Shown piece by piece: positions 16,272 through 25,270 of a DNA stretch of 64,000 nt (its first letter is position 1; the number at the start of each line of letters is the position of its first letter). The notes beneath the pieces are model-generated. The model did not search any database and was not told where the DNA came from. It saw nothing but the letters and a program-made list of their open reading frames with translations. Both the position numbers and the translations under genes were made by a program. This stretch comes from JAAXGI01 sp963579625 (GTDB lineage: Bacteria; Gemmatimonadota; Gemmatimonadetes; Longimicrobiales; Gaopeijiaceae): assembly GCA_963579625.1 (NCBI GenBank), contig CAUZHN010000003.1, forward strand, positions 4,949 through 68,948, given 5' to 3'.

Positions 16272-18815
16272 GTGACCTCGGATCGACAGATCCTAAATCC
16301 CAGACCCGTGGCCCGGGGAAATCACAGTGCGGTGCTGGCTGCAGCCGTCGACGCTAACGAAGGTGAGATCCTTCTCCACAACCATCCATCTGGAGTTCTC
16401 GATCCCTCGCCGGTCGATCTGACCATCGCTGCTCGGGTGTACGAAGCCGGGCTCGGAACGGGGATTATCGACAACGAGGCTCGCACTCTCTATGTCGTCG
16501 TAGAGCCGCCCACATCACACCCCCGCGTCGAGCTCGATAAGGTGGATATCGAAGCGTATCTTGCACCTGGAGGGGCCCTCCATACGCTCTTCGGTGGATA
16601 TGAGCATCGCCCTGCACAGATTGAGATGCTCCGTGAGGTCACGAATCGGTACAACCATGGTGGCGTGGCCATCGTGGAGGCTAGCACAGGCACCGGAAAG
16701 TCCCTCGCCTACCTGTTGCCTGCTGTCGAGTGGGCCCTAGCTAATGGGGAGCGGAGCGTTGTCTCGACGAACACGATTAACCTTCAGGAGCAGCTCGTCA
16801 ACAAGGACCTTCCCCTGGTGCGGGAACTCCTCGGACGGGACTTCCGTTGGTCCCTCGTCAAGGGACGGGGGAACTATGTCTCCATTCGGAGGCTCCTCCT
16901 AGCTAATCAGACCGAAGCAACTCTCTTCGAGAACGATCGGGCTGCGGAAATGAGCGGGCTCGTCGAATGGAGTCGCAAAACAAAAGATGGTTCGCTCTCG
17001 GATCTAACGACCTTGCCCGCGGAGGAGGTCTGGGACGAAGTACGCTCTGATGGGGATATCTGCATGGGAACTCAGTGCCCCCACTTTCAGGAGTGCTTCT
17101 ATCAACAGGCCCGAAGAGATGCCAACTCTGCCGACGTCTTAGTTGTAAATCACGCTCTCCTTTTCGCGGATGTCTCGCTCAGGCGGATATCGGACAACTG
17201 GTCCCAGTCCGCCGTCCTCCCGCTCTATCGTCACCTTGTGTTGGACGAAGCTCACAACGTCGAGGAGGCCGCGACGCTTCATCTCGGCACAGAGATAACC
17301 CGAACGAGTATGGTCCGCACGCTTGATCGGTTGGACCGGAACGGGAAGGGAGTGCTCCGGGCGGTCGAAGAGGTCCTGTGGATCTCGCCTGACAAGGGGG
17401 AGATCCAGCATCTGCTCCAGCGTATTGTCGAGCGTTTGCGTCCTGCTCTCGACAGATCAAGGGAGGCCTTGATCCGGTTTTTCCAAGCCATAGAACCGTG
17501 TGTGCCAGCTGAGCAGGAAGAGCCCTTGCGTCTCGACCGAGGCGATCCACGAGATCCCGGAGATGACCCTGAGACCCTGGAACTGCTCGACGGACTTCGG
17601 TCGAGCTTTGCCCGCCTACGGGGACAGCTGGAGGGGCTTCGAACTCGAATTGAAGATGACGTTTCCCTCTCCGGTCAGCTCGAAGGGCGGCTTTTGGATC
17701 TCCAGTCTATCGAGCGCCGGTTGGAAGCGGATGAGAGGGGGCTGGGACTGGTTCTGGATCCGGACGGGAACCGAGACAGGTGGGTCAGGTGGATCGAAGG
17801 GAGGGGTGGTTCAACGAGGAGTGCCCGCAACGTGATCCTGGCCGCTGCCCCCGTCGAGCCGGGTGCGATCCTCCGAGAGGCGCTCTTCAACAAGGTCGAT
17901 ACGACCGTGGTAACCTCGGCCACCCTGGCGACCGGGGGAGGATTTCGCTTCATGCGTGGGCGGCTTGGACTGGAATCGCCGGAGACCGTTCTCGATATGA
18001 TTGAGGGTACGGGTTTTACAGGGGGAGCGGTGCCCCCGCACTTGAGTGAGATTGCCTTCGAGGACATCGGCGTTCCCGTGCTGGAAGAGTCTTTTCAGGA
18101 GCCACTTACGGTCAGCGAGACTCTGCTTCCCTCGCCATTTGACTATCAGAGGCAGACAATTTTTTGCGTGCCCACCGATCTCCCCCCTCATGACTCTGGC
18201 CTGCCTTTCCAGGAGGCCACCGCCCGGGTGGTCATGGAGCTAGCCGAGATCACCCTGGGAGGGCTTTTCGTGCTCTTCACCTCGTATCGAGCGTTGCGTA
18301 CTGTGGCTCGACTTGTGCGAGAGGGAGTAAGTGGCTTGCGTTGGCCACTCTTGGTGCACGGTGAAGCGCCGCGCTCCCTCCTCCTTAGACGGTTCATTGA
18401 TTCGGGTAACGGGATCCTGCTTGGTACAGCATCGTTTTGGGAGGGTGTTGATGTCCCGGGCGATCCTCTCCGGGGACTCGTTCTCCAAAAGATCCCCTTC
18501 CGGGTTCCGACCGAACCGATCACCCAGGCACGAATGGAGGCAATCGAGGCCAGAGGAGAGAGAGCCTTCGATACCTATCAAGTTCCTCTTGCCGCGCTTC
18601 GACTCAAGCAAGGGTTTGGACGGCTCGTCCGTTCGAAAACGGATCGTGGAGGAATTCTGCTTCTGGACTCAAGAATCCTGAGTCGAGCGTACGGACGAGA
18701 CCTGCGAAGCGCCCTTCCTCCAGCGCCGCTCGTCAAGGGTCCTTGGGCAGAAGTGAGAGGGCGCCTGACGGAATTCTACGAGGAGAGCACCGCGGAGAAG
18801 GGCCCCGTTGCCTGA
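16272..18815 (+). CDS. dinG: DinG-family helicase with N-terminal MPN/JAB-like domain
   Basis: Superfamily 2 (XPD/DinG) ATP-dependent DNA helicase. Walker A is ASTGTGKSLAYLLPA, Walker B is LDEAHNVEEAA, and motif VI is QGFGRLVRSKTDRGG. Three Fe-S-type cysteines are spaced CMGTQCPHFQEC, but the first expected ligand (in KGRGNYVS) is serine. The N-terminal ~95 residues resemble a RadC/JAB MPN domain (LLHNHPSG followed by D-x-S/P residues). Homology reaches upstream of GTG 16272 to about 16200. No ATG, GTG or TTG exists in frame between the TAA at 16125 and 16272; CTG 16167, overlapping the previous stop, is possible. Likely repair or R-loop/DNA-structure role. Confidence 0.85.
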   Translation: MTSDRQILNPRPVARGNHSAVLAAAVDANEGEILLHNHPSGVLDPSPVDLTIAARVYEAGLGTGIIDNEARTLYVVVEPPTSHPRVELDKVDIEAYLAPGGALHTLFGGYEHRPAQIEMLREVTNRYNHGGVAIVEASTGTGKSLAYLLPAVEWALANGERSVVSTNTINLQEQLVNKDLPLVRELLGRDFRWSLVKGRGNYVSIRRLLLANQTEATLFENDRAAEMSGLVEWSRKTKDGSLSDLTTLPAEEVWDEVRSDGDICMGTQCPHFQECFYQQARRDANSADVLVVNHALLFADVSLRRISDNWSQSAVLPLYRHLVLDEAHNVEEAATLHLGTEITRTSMVRTLDRLDRNGKGVLRAVEEVLWISPDKGEIQHLLQRIVERLRPALDRSREALIRFFQAIEPCVPAEQEEPLRLDRGDPRDPGDDPETLELLDGLRSSFARLRGQLEGLRTRIEDDVSLSGQLEGRLLDLQSIERRLEADERGLGLVLDPDGNRDRWVRWIEGRGGSTRSARNVILAAAPVEPGAILREALFNKVDTTVVTSATLATGGGFRFMRGRLGLESPETVLDMIEGTGFTGGAVPPHLSEIAFEDIGVPVLEESFQEPLTVSETLLPSPFDYQRQTIFCVPTDLPPHDSGLPFQEATARVVMELAEITLGGLFVLFTSYRALRTVARLVREGVSGLRWPLLVHGEAPRSLLLRRFIDSGNGILLGTASFWEGVDVPGDPLRGLVLQKIPFRVPTEPITQARMEAIEARGERAFDTYQVPLAALRLKQGFGRLVRSKTDRGGILLLDSRILSRAYGRDLRSALPPAPLVKGPWAEVRGRLTEFYEESTAEKGPVA

Positions 18816-18874
18816 CCATCCTGCAGGGATAGATTACTCGGGTAAGCTCCGGATAAAAATGGAGGTGGAGTCCA

Positions 18875-19546
18875 GTGGCCACTGATTTTAACCCATTACC
18901 CAGTAAGATTATCTGCGTCGGAAAGAACTATGTAGATCATGCCCTGGAACTCGGCGGCGAACCTCCGGACGAGCCTCTGATCTTCCTGAAACCCCCCTCC
19001 TCCCTCATCTCGGGAGGGGACACTATTCTGATCCCTCCCGGATCCGGCCGGGTCGACTTCGAGGGTGAGGTAGCCTTCCAGTTGGGCAGACGGGCCAGCC
19101 ACGTAGGGGAGGACGAAGCGCTGGACTACCTTTCGGGTGTGCTCCCCCTGAATGATGTAACCTGCCGAGACATACAGAACCTTGATGATCAATGGACGCG
19201 TGCTAAGGGATTCGACACCTTCTGCGCCGCAGGATCTCCTGTTCCGCTGGATGGGGTGGACATTGGAGGTCTTCGGGTTGAGACCCGTGTCAATGGCAAA
19301 CTGCGTCAAGAAGGGAAGTTCTCGGAGGTGGTGTTTGGAATCGAAACGCTGGTAAGCTACATCTCCCGTGTGATGACACTGGAACCGGGAGACCTCATCG
19401 CAACTGGGACTCCCTCGGGTATAGGCCCCCTAGTGCCATGGGACGAGGTGGAGGTGTGCATTCCCGGTGTGGGTGCAGTCCGCAATTCCGTGAGGGCAGG
19501 CTCAGGCCAGCCCTGGCCTTACGGTGTCGGGGCCAGTGAAGCTTAA
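18875..19546 (+). CDS. Fumarylacetoacetate hydrolase (FAH) family protein
   Basis: Likely a metal-dependent hydrolase, decarboxylase or isomerase acting on a beta-keto acid; substrate unknown. The 223-residue protein carries the FAH core: ICVGKNYVDHALELG, FLKPPSSLISGG, the metal-binding VDFEGEVAF, then RDIQNLDDQW followed by KGFDTF, and LEPGDLIATGTPSGIG. GTG 18875 has a strong purine site (GGAGGTGG) just upstream. It is followed immediately by a truncated flavoprotein copy whose open frame overlaps its end. Confidence 0.88.
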   Translation: MATDFNPLPSKIICVGKNYVDHALELGGEPPDEPLIFLKPPSSLISGGDTILIPPGSGRVDFEGEVAFQLGRRASHVGEDEALDYLSGVLPLNDVTCRDIQNLDDQWTRAKGFDTFCAAGSPVPLDGVDIGGLRVETRVNGKLRQEGKFSEVVFGIETLVSYISRVMTLEPGDLIATGTPSGIGPLVPWDEVEVCIPGVGAVRNSVRAGSGQPWPYGVGASEA

Positions 19547-19588
19547 TTCTGGACTTAGGCCGGATTCGGGAGGTCAAGAAAGGCTTTG

Positions 19589-20171
19589 CAAGGAGTGGGT
19601 TCGGCAGATGTACAACTACGACCACGGCCTCGATGCCGCACTTGCGCTGAACGAGGGGTCGGAGGCTCCCGACTACTACTCGGGGCCGCTTTGGGCGGTC
19701 TTCGATCAGGCTGCGGTCGACCGTAACGGGTGGGAGCTGCGTTACCCCTATGTGTCCGACAACGGCTACTCCTTCCAAGCCGATACCATCGAGGACTTGG
19801 CCGATAGGATTGCGGCGGACCATGAGTTCCAGCGGGTACCACTGAGTTACCTCGCCGAGACGGTGGCCACCTGGAACGGCTATGTGGACGCCGGAGAGGA
19901 TCCCGAGTTCGAGCGCCATGAGGATGCCCCCATGAATCTCATCGCCAGACCACCCTTCTATGCGCTCTCGATCATGGTGGCCTGGCACGATTCCTGTGGC
20001 GGCCTGCGGGTCAACGGCAAGCAGCAGGTCGTGGACATGCAGGGCGAGGTCATTCCTGGTCTCTATGCGGGGGGCGAGGCTGTGGGGGGGTTCAACAAGC
20101 ATGGCCTGGGTAAGGGTCACGTCCATGGTTACATCGCCGGCACGAATGTCGTCGAGGAGCCGTTCAGTTAG
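19589..20171 (+). pseudogene. Truncated C-terminal copy of the downstream Tat flavoprotein
   Basis: This 583-bp stretch encodes about 194 residues that match the C-terminus of the flavoprotein at 20191-22278. By my count there are about 21 differences over 193 aligned residues and no indels. The DNA match runs 19589-20174 against 21696-22281. The whole FAD-binding N-terminal part and the Tat signal are missing, so the fragment cannot bind FAD as the parent does. The open frame extends upstream to GTG 19524, inside the FAH gene, but those 22 extra residues match nothing. It is best read as the 3' remnant of a tandem duplicate after deletion. Confidence 0.85.
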
Positions 20172-20190
20172 TCGTTTAGGAGGACTAGAC

Positions 20191-22278
20191 ATGGCAACGA
20201 AGAACGATCATCCGGGGAACGACCCAAAGCCTGAGAACGAGAAGGGTCTAAACAGGCGAGATTTCGTCAAGACGGGGGTTGCCGCCGGACTGGGTGCGGG
20301 CGGCGCCCTGTTGGGGCCATACGAGGCGCAAGCGCAAGTCGGGGCGAGTAGCGCCGAACAAACCGTTTGGGACTATGAAGCCGATGTTGTGATCGCGGGT
20401 GGCGGGTGCGCAGGCCTGACCGCAGCCATTCGAGCGAGGGATCTCGGCGCCAGTGTGCTGGTGGTCGATCAGAACTTCGACCTCGGTGGCAGGATGTTGC
20501 ACAGCGGGGCCCGGGTCTCGCTCGGTGGAGGCGACGCGGTACAGCTCAGAGACATGAAGGGCGAGAGCGACGACGAGGGGTTCGTCACCGTAGATCCCTC
20601 CGAGGACCCGGAAGAGCTCGATGACAACATCGAGCTCCTGTTCACAGACATCACCGATTGGTCGGTCGTCGATCCCAAAGGCCAGAGCCCGTACCGGTAC
20701 AACGAACGGGAGCTGGTGCGTGCTTGGGCCGAGAACTGTCCGGCCACCCGGCAATTCCTGATGGATAACTATGTCCGGTTCACACGGATCAGCGGCACGC
20801 ATGGCGGCGGAGGGTTGTCGCGTGCGAGGGCGGCGCAATGCTTCCTCATGCTGGGCGACAGGACGGACATCAGGGCGGGAACCATCACGGCGGAGGATGC
20901 GGGCCGCGCCGATCCCGAGCGCACGAGTCCATTCGCGCCGGTGCAAATGACCAACGCGAGTCGCTCTGTCGGACCCAACGCCGTAAGCAACGGTGTGGCT
21001 CTCTCCCGGTCGCTGGAGTTCTCTGCCCGGGAGAAGGGCGTCGAGTTCATGCTGCACCGCCGTTTCGACGAGATCGTTCGTGAGGAACCTTTCTCGGGCA
21101 AAGTTCTGGGGATCACCGCCGGATACTCGCCGCGGCAGCACCCGGACACCGGCGAGCTCCTGCAGAGCTTTTGGCAAAACGGCAACATCGATGAGCGGCG
21201 TGAAACCGTGAAAATCAGGGCCCGCCAGGCTGTTGTCCTCGCCAGCGGTGGTCACGCCGGCAATCCCGAGGTCCGTGGCATGTTCTACCCCGGCTTGCGG
21301 GAACCCGCGTTCCCTACGAGCGGTCGGGCCTTGCAAGGCCCCGGAGGTCAAGACGCAGCAGCGCTCATTGCCGGATTGAAGGTCGGCGCCAACCTGGCGG
21401 GGATGCAACAGAACCTCTCGTATGGCACGACGTTCCACATCACGACGCGCCTCGGTACACGGGAGGCGTATACCAGCATGATGCCCGGGCACCCGACGTT
21501 CGGTTTCCGCACCTCAGCCGGGGTCAACGTCGGTAACGCCGGCTTCGAAGAGTTCATCGCCGTGAACCAAGTCGGGAAGCGTTTCTTCAGCGAGGTCCGT
21601 CTTCCCCGAAGGCCTGGTTTGAACGCATACCCGGGCGACCGTGGCGCCCCGGGGCGGGGGCTCGCGCACACGCCGCTCGACTGGCGCAACTGCCGCAAGG
21701 AGTGGGTCCGGGAGATGTACAACTACGACCACGGCCTCGATGCCGCTCTGGCAATGAACGAGGGGTCCGAGGCCCCGGACTACTACTCGGGGCCGCTTTG
21801 GGCGGTCTTCGACCAGGATGCCGTCGAGCGTACGGGGTGGGAGCTACGCTACCCCTATGTGTCCGACAACGGCTACTTCTTCCAAGCCGATACCATTGAG
21901 GCGTTGGCCGCGAAAATCGAGGCGGACCACGAGTTCCAGCGGGTGCCCCTGAGTTACCTGCCCGAGACGGTGGCGACCTGGAACAGCTATGTGGACGCCG
22001 GTGAGGATCCCGAGTTCGAGCGCCACGAGGATGCCCCCATGAATCGCATCGCGACCCCGCCGTTCTATGCGCTCTCGATCATGGTGATCTGGCATGATTC
22101 CTATGGCGGTCTGCGGGTCAACGGTCGGCAGCAGGTCGTGGACATGCAAGGTCAGGTCATTCCCGGTCTCTATGCGGGAGGCGAGGCCGTGGGGGGGTTC
22201 AACAAGCACGGCCTGGGTAAAGGTCACGTCCATGGTTACATCGCCGGCACGCATGCCGTCGAAGAGCCCTCCAGCTAG
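20191..22278 (+). CDS. Tat-exported FAD-dependent dehydrogenase/fumarate reductase-like flavoprotein
   Basis: 695 residues. The N-terminus has a twin-arginine signal (LNRRDFVKTGVAAGLGAGG). The Rossmann FAD motif VVIAGGGCAGLTAAIRARD is at about residues 65-85. The C-terminal GLYAGGEAVGGFNKHGLGKG resembles the FAD-binding end of the FrdA/SdhA/3-ketosteroid dehydrogenase superfamily. The donor or acceptor is unknown. Start ATG 20191 has AGGAGG 8 bp upstream, which overrides the upstream-open frame to 19960. It heads a run with a beta-sandwich protein and a diheme cytochrome c, so periplasmic electron transfer to the cytochrome is the likely job. Confidence 0.87.
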   Translation: MATKNDHPGNDPKPENEKGLNRRDFVKTGVAAGLGAGGALLGPYEAQAQVGASSAEQTVWDYEADVVIAGGGCAGLTAAIRARDLGASVLVVDQNFDLGGRMLHSGARVSLGGGDAVQLRDMKGESDDEGFVTVDPSEDPEELDDNIELLFTDITDWSVVDPKGQSPYRYNERELVRAWAENCPATRQFLMDNYVRFTRISGTHGGGGLSRARAAQCFLMLGDRTDIRAGTITAEDAGRADPERTSPFAPVQMTNASRSVGPNAVSNGVALSRSLEFSAREKGVEFMLHRRFDEIVREEPFSGKVLGITAGYSPRQHPDTGELLQSFWQNGNIDERRETVKIRARQAVVLASGGHAGNPEVRGMFYPGLREPAFPTSGRALQGPGGQDAAALIAGLKVGANLAGMQQNLSYGTTFHITTRLGTREAYTSMMPGHPTFGFRTSAGVNVGNAGFEEFIAVNQVGKRFFSEVRLPRRPGLNAYPGDRGAPGRGLAHTPLDWRNCRKEWVREMYNYDHGLDAALAMNEGSEAPDYYSGPLWAVFDQDAVERTGWELRYPYVSDNGYFFQADTIEALAAKIEADHEFQRVPLSYLPETVATWNSYVDAGEDPEFERHEDAPMNRIATPPFYALSIMVIWHDSYGGLRVNGRQQVVDMQGQVIPGLYAGGEAVGGFNKHGLGKGHVHGYIAGTHAVEEPSS

Positions 22279-22286
22279 TCGTCCCC

Positions 22287-23216
22287 TTGATTTCCAGTGA
22301 GGGTCCGACCTTTAGCGTAGAGGTGTCGTCTGGTGAGGTCGATGCCGGCGCCGAGATGACTCTGAAGGCCAAGGCTTCTTGCTCCCCGGCCGCAGATCTG
22401 CGGGGACAGGCCCTCCAAATCATGGACCAAGACGGCGCTTTGGTGGAGCGCGCCGAGCTCACCGAATTCGACGGTGAGAGCAACGAGACGAGCGAGTTCG
22501 CGGTGAAGGCGCCGGTCGAGCCGGGGGCCTACACGTGGCTGGCTGTTTGTCCGGCTCTTGCAACCGCGGGCCCTTCGAGCGAGGAGACGTCGGCGCCGTT
22601 TTCGTTCACGGTCAAACCGCACAGTACGCGTGTCGTCGTATGGGACGTGCCGTCGACCATCGAAAGCGGCGAGACGTTCAGCGTCAAGCTGGGGGTCAAC
22701 TGCTCCGGCGAGTGCCGGCCCGACGGTTGGACGGTCGAGGTCCGCGACCAAGACGGGGAAAGGCGGGCGACGGTCACATTCGGTGGCGAGCCATGGCCCG
22801 CCACCTCAGCGCTTTATTATGCGGAGGTGGAGCTGAGCGCCCCTGACACGGATGGACTTCATACGTGGGAAGCCAAGGCTCTGGCAGACGATCTGCATCT
22901 CCCGCACGCCGAGGCCGTCGCCTCTTTTGGCGTGAGAGTCGTACCCGCACCTGAATGTCTCTTGATGGTCGTTGCCGTAGACATGGAAAGTCAGACCCCG
23001 GTTAAGGGTGCGAAGGTTGTTGTTCACCCGTATAAGACCTTCACGGACGAGCGGGGCGTGGCGGAGGTGAAGATTCCGAAAGGCGAGTACAGACTCTTTG
23101 TTTCTGGTAAGAAGTATTTCCCCTTCCGCAGCGACGGCGAAATTAAGACAAACGTTACGATAAAGGCGGAACTCGCTGTGGACCGGGAACTCTCCGATGC
23201 CGATATCTGGACCTAA
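22287..23216 (+). CDS. Three-domain beta-sandwich protein (two Ig-like units plus carboxypeptidase-regulatory-like unit)
   Basis: Unknown function. 309 residues from TTG 22287, 8 bp after the flavoprotein. Two similar Ig-like units occupy about 8-105 and 112-215; each has the pattern of a strand, a cysteine pair (CSPAAD, CSGEC), then QDGxxxxRA. A third unit (about 228-300; TPVKGAKVVVHPYKTFTDERG) looks like a carboxypeptidase-regulatory/CNA-B-type fold. No signal peptide is visible from this start, which is odd for such a fold next to exported partners. It may leave the cell by hitchhiking with the Tat flavoprotein, or it may use an unrecognised start. Its end overlaps the cytochrome start by 20 bp. 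Confidence 0.65.
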   Translation: MISSEGPTFSVEVSSGEVDAGAEMTLKAKASCSPAADLRGQALQIMDQDGALVERAELTEFDGESNETSEFAVKAPVEPGAYTWLAVCPALATAGPSSEETSAPFSFTVKPHSTRVVVWDVPSTIESGETFSVKLGVNCSGECRPDGWTVEVRDQDGERRATVTFGGEPWPATSALYYAEVELSAPDTDGLHTWEAKALADDLHLPHAEAVASFGVRVVPAPECLLMVVAVDMESQTPVKGAKVVVHPYKTFTDERGVAEVKIPKGEYRLFVSGKKYFPFRSDGEIKTNVTIKAELAVDRELSDADIWT

Positions 23217-23985
23217 GCTTGTGGTCTTGAAGCTTGTCGTAGGTGCTCTGGGTCTAGCGCTCGTCATCGCCCCGGCTGCCGTCGCACAACAGAGGATCGA
23301 TCCGGGCCTATTCGGGCAAGGGGAGCAACTCTACCAGGTGAACTGCGCGCTTTGCCACCGGGACTCAGGCCTCGGGGATCCGCCCACGTTCCCGGCATTG
23401 AGCGGCAATGACCGGCTCGGGGACGCTGTCCGGATTGTCCGCAGCATCCACCAGGGTGGGAGGCGCATGCCTCCATTCCCCGCCCTGACCGCGGAAGAAA
23501 TCTCCGCCTTGGCAAACTACATCCGCAACGCGTGGGAGAACGGCTTCAACGCTGTGACCACTGAAGAAGTAACCGCGGCGCTGGAGGGGCTCGGGGGACT
23601 CGAGGTATCCGGCCCAATGGCATCGGTCTGGGATGGCGTATTCAGTGACGCACAGGCGACTCGTGGCGAGGAGGTCTACGAGGGTGCCTGCGGTTTATGT
23701 CATGGCCGCAGATTGAACGGCGCTCCGGACGATCCGGATATGCGCTCCACGCCTCCTCTGGCGCGGGCGAGGTTCCTCCGCGTCTGGGAGGGAAGATCGC
23801 TCGCCACACTGTTCGAATACTCGCGGGCGACGATGCCGGAAGACAATCCGAGCTCTCTGACTGAGCAGGAGTATGTCGATGTGATTGCCTACCTGCTCAG
23901 CGTTGGCGGGATGGCGGCGGGGAATGACGAACTCCAACCCGACCCCCAAAGACTGGCGCGGGTCCTCATACAACCTCAGCCGTAG
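23197..23985 (+). CDS. Diheme cytochrome c, periplasmic
   Basis: 262 residues with a clear signal peptide (LVVGALGLALVIAPAAVAQ). There are two class I heme sites, CALCH (about residue 51) and CGLCH (about 165), each followed by a distal methionine region: GGRRMPPF for the first, RATMPEDNP for the second. It accepts electrons in the periplasm. Gene order and overlap with the beta-sandwich gene make it the likely acceptor for the flavoprotein. Start ATG 23197 lies inside the preceding gene, supporting coupling. Confidence 0.9.
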   Translation: MPISGPKLVVLKLVVGALGLALVIAPAAVAQQRIDPGLFGQGEQLYQVNCALCHRDSGLGDPPTFPALSGNDRLGDAVRIVRSIHQGGRRMPPFPALTAEEISALANYIRNAWENGFNAVTTEEVTAALEGLGGLEVSGPMASVWDGVFSDAQATRGEEVYEGACGLCHGRRLNGAPDDPDMRSTPPLARARFLRVWEGRSLATLFEYSRATMPEDNPSSLTEQEYVDVIAYLLSVGGMAAGNDELQPDPQRLARVLIQPQP

Positions 23986-24047
23986 GAGGCGGAGGTCAGG
24001 TGCGCTCGCCGTAGGAACTGCCCTCTTCCCACGGTTTACAAATCTCG

Positions 24048-24905
24048 ATGATTCTTCCAGGATGGCGTTCTCGGTCTCCCCCCGGTCCGCCCCGGCTCTT
24101 GATCTCACCTTACAGCCGGGAACGACGAGCGTTAAATACGGGACTCCTGGTATCCGCAGTATTGCATCTTCTGTTGGTTGCGCTCTATCCCTTCCTGCTG
24201 GGTGACCTGGAGCCCCGGGCTCGAAGGAATGAGCCCGCCACGCAGCAGCCGATTGTCGAGGGAACGCAAATCGTCCAGATCGTCGAGCTTCCGGAACCCC
24301 CGGAGTTGCCACAGGAGGCGATCGCAGAGGAGTCCCCGGAGGAATCTCTGCAGCCCGAAGTTTCTGACTTGGAAGTGATTGCAGGGGGAGATGATACACC
24401 CGCAACTGAGCCTGAGGAGGACGAAGAGGGGTTGACGGTGGCAGAGCAGCTACGGCCCCGGATCATCGATCCGCGTGTTTGGGCACCACTGGACCCCGAC
24501 TACACTCAGTTAACAGACGAAGAGAGAGCTCAACTCCTCTTGCAGGGGATGATCCAGAGTTGGAACGACTCGATCGCGGTTGCAGAGGCTTTGTCTGAGC
24601 GAGCTACGGACTGGACCTACACCGATGACGAAGGTCGCCGCTGGGGACTGTCTCCGGGACGACTTCATTTGGGGGACTTCTCGATTCCGCTTCCATTCTC
24701 TTTCGCGCTTCCTCCCGGACGCAGGGAGGCGCTTGCCGAACGGCAGCTGATACGAGATGACCTTGCGCGCGGAGCGGCAACTGCGATCATCCGAGAGACC
24801 TGGGCGGAGCGAGCCAGGGCGATCCGGGAGCGCCTGGAGGCCGAGAGGGCTCCTCCTGATCCGAGAAATATAGGTGACAATGGGGACAGAGGAGGAGGTC
24901 GGTAG
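24048..24905 (+). CDS. TonB-like membrane-anchored protein lacking the TonB C-terminal domain
   Basis: 285 residues. A basic N-terminus and one transmembrane helix (TGLLVSAVLHLLLVALYPFLLG, about residues 31-52) are followed by a Pro/Glu-rich spacer (about 60-135). This is the layout of TonB/energy-transducer N-termini. The C-terminal half (about 145-285) is helical, Arg/Glu-rich and not a TonB receptor-binding domain as far as I can see. Function unknown. It stands alone between the cytochrome gene and valS. Confidence 0.6.
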   Translation: MILPGWRSRSPPGPPRLLISPYSRERRALNTGLLVSAVLHLLLVALYPFLLGDLEPRARRNEPATQQPIVEGTQIVQIVELPEPPELPQEAIAEESPEESLQPEVSDLEVIAGGDDTPATEPEEDEEGLTVAEQLRPRIIDPRVWAPLDPDYTQLTDEERAQLLLQGMIQSWNDSIAVAEALSERATDWTYTDDEGRRWGLSPGRLHLGDFSIPLPFSFALPPGRREALAERQLIRDDLARGAATAIIRETWAERARAIRERLEAERAPPDPRNIGDNGDRGGGR

Positions 24906-24970
24906 TGCCTCCTTGCGCCGGCTGTGGCAGCGATAGATGCTTCCACGCTTCCATTTATATGGGCACGTGA

Positions 24971-25253
24971 CCAGGGGACAACGATTCCCAGAGGTGGAGA
25001 GATCGCTTGGAAAGGATCACGGCGTTTCAAAGTAGTGACTTCTATCAGGGGCTTTTCGACGTGCTCGTCCTCGGCTCGGGAGTATCGCTGAGGGCGCTTA
25101 CACGAGTGGACCCTCATCGAGGTCCGCGAGCAATCCGAAGCCCAGTCCTCACCCGTCGAAGTGGAGGCGTTCCTCTTTTTGCCGGCCAGTCTGTTCGAGA
25201 AAGTGGCTGCCCTCCACGATGAGAGCTGGGACCCTCTCTCTCAGGCCTGCTGA
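24971..25253 (+). pseudogene. Possible decayed small gene upstream of valS
   Basis: The 365-bp gap before valS holds protein-like sequence split over frames. One frame reads ERITAFQSSDFYQGLFDVLVLGS (bases about 25007-25078). Another, from 25092 to TGA 25253, reads HEWTLIEVREQ followed by VEVEAFLFLPASLFEKV. The two parts are separated by an in-frame TGA at 25089 and at least one frameshift. No single frame gives a credible gene, and I recognise no family. It may be a small lineage-specific gene that has decayed, or chance. Confidence 0.25.
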
Positions 25254-25270
25254 CTCCAACCGAGCACAAG

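Noticed and set aside
20248..21492. 414-codon minus-strand ORF over the flavoprotein
   Set aside because: Long open antisense frames are common in GC-rich genes; its His/Arg/Pro-rich sequence matches no family and mirrors a clear Tat flavoprotein.
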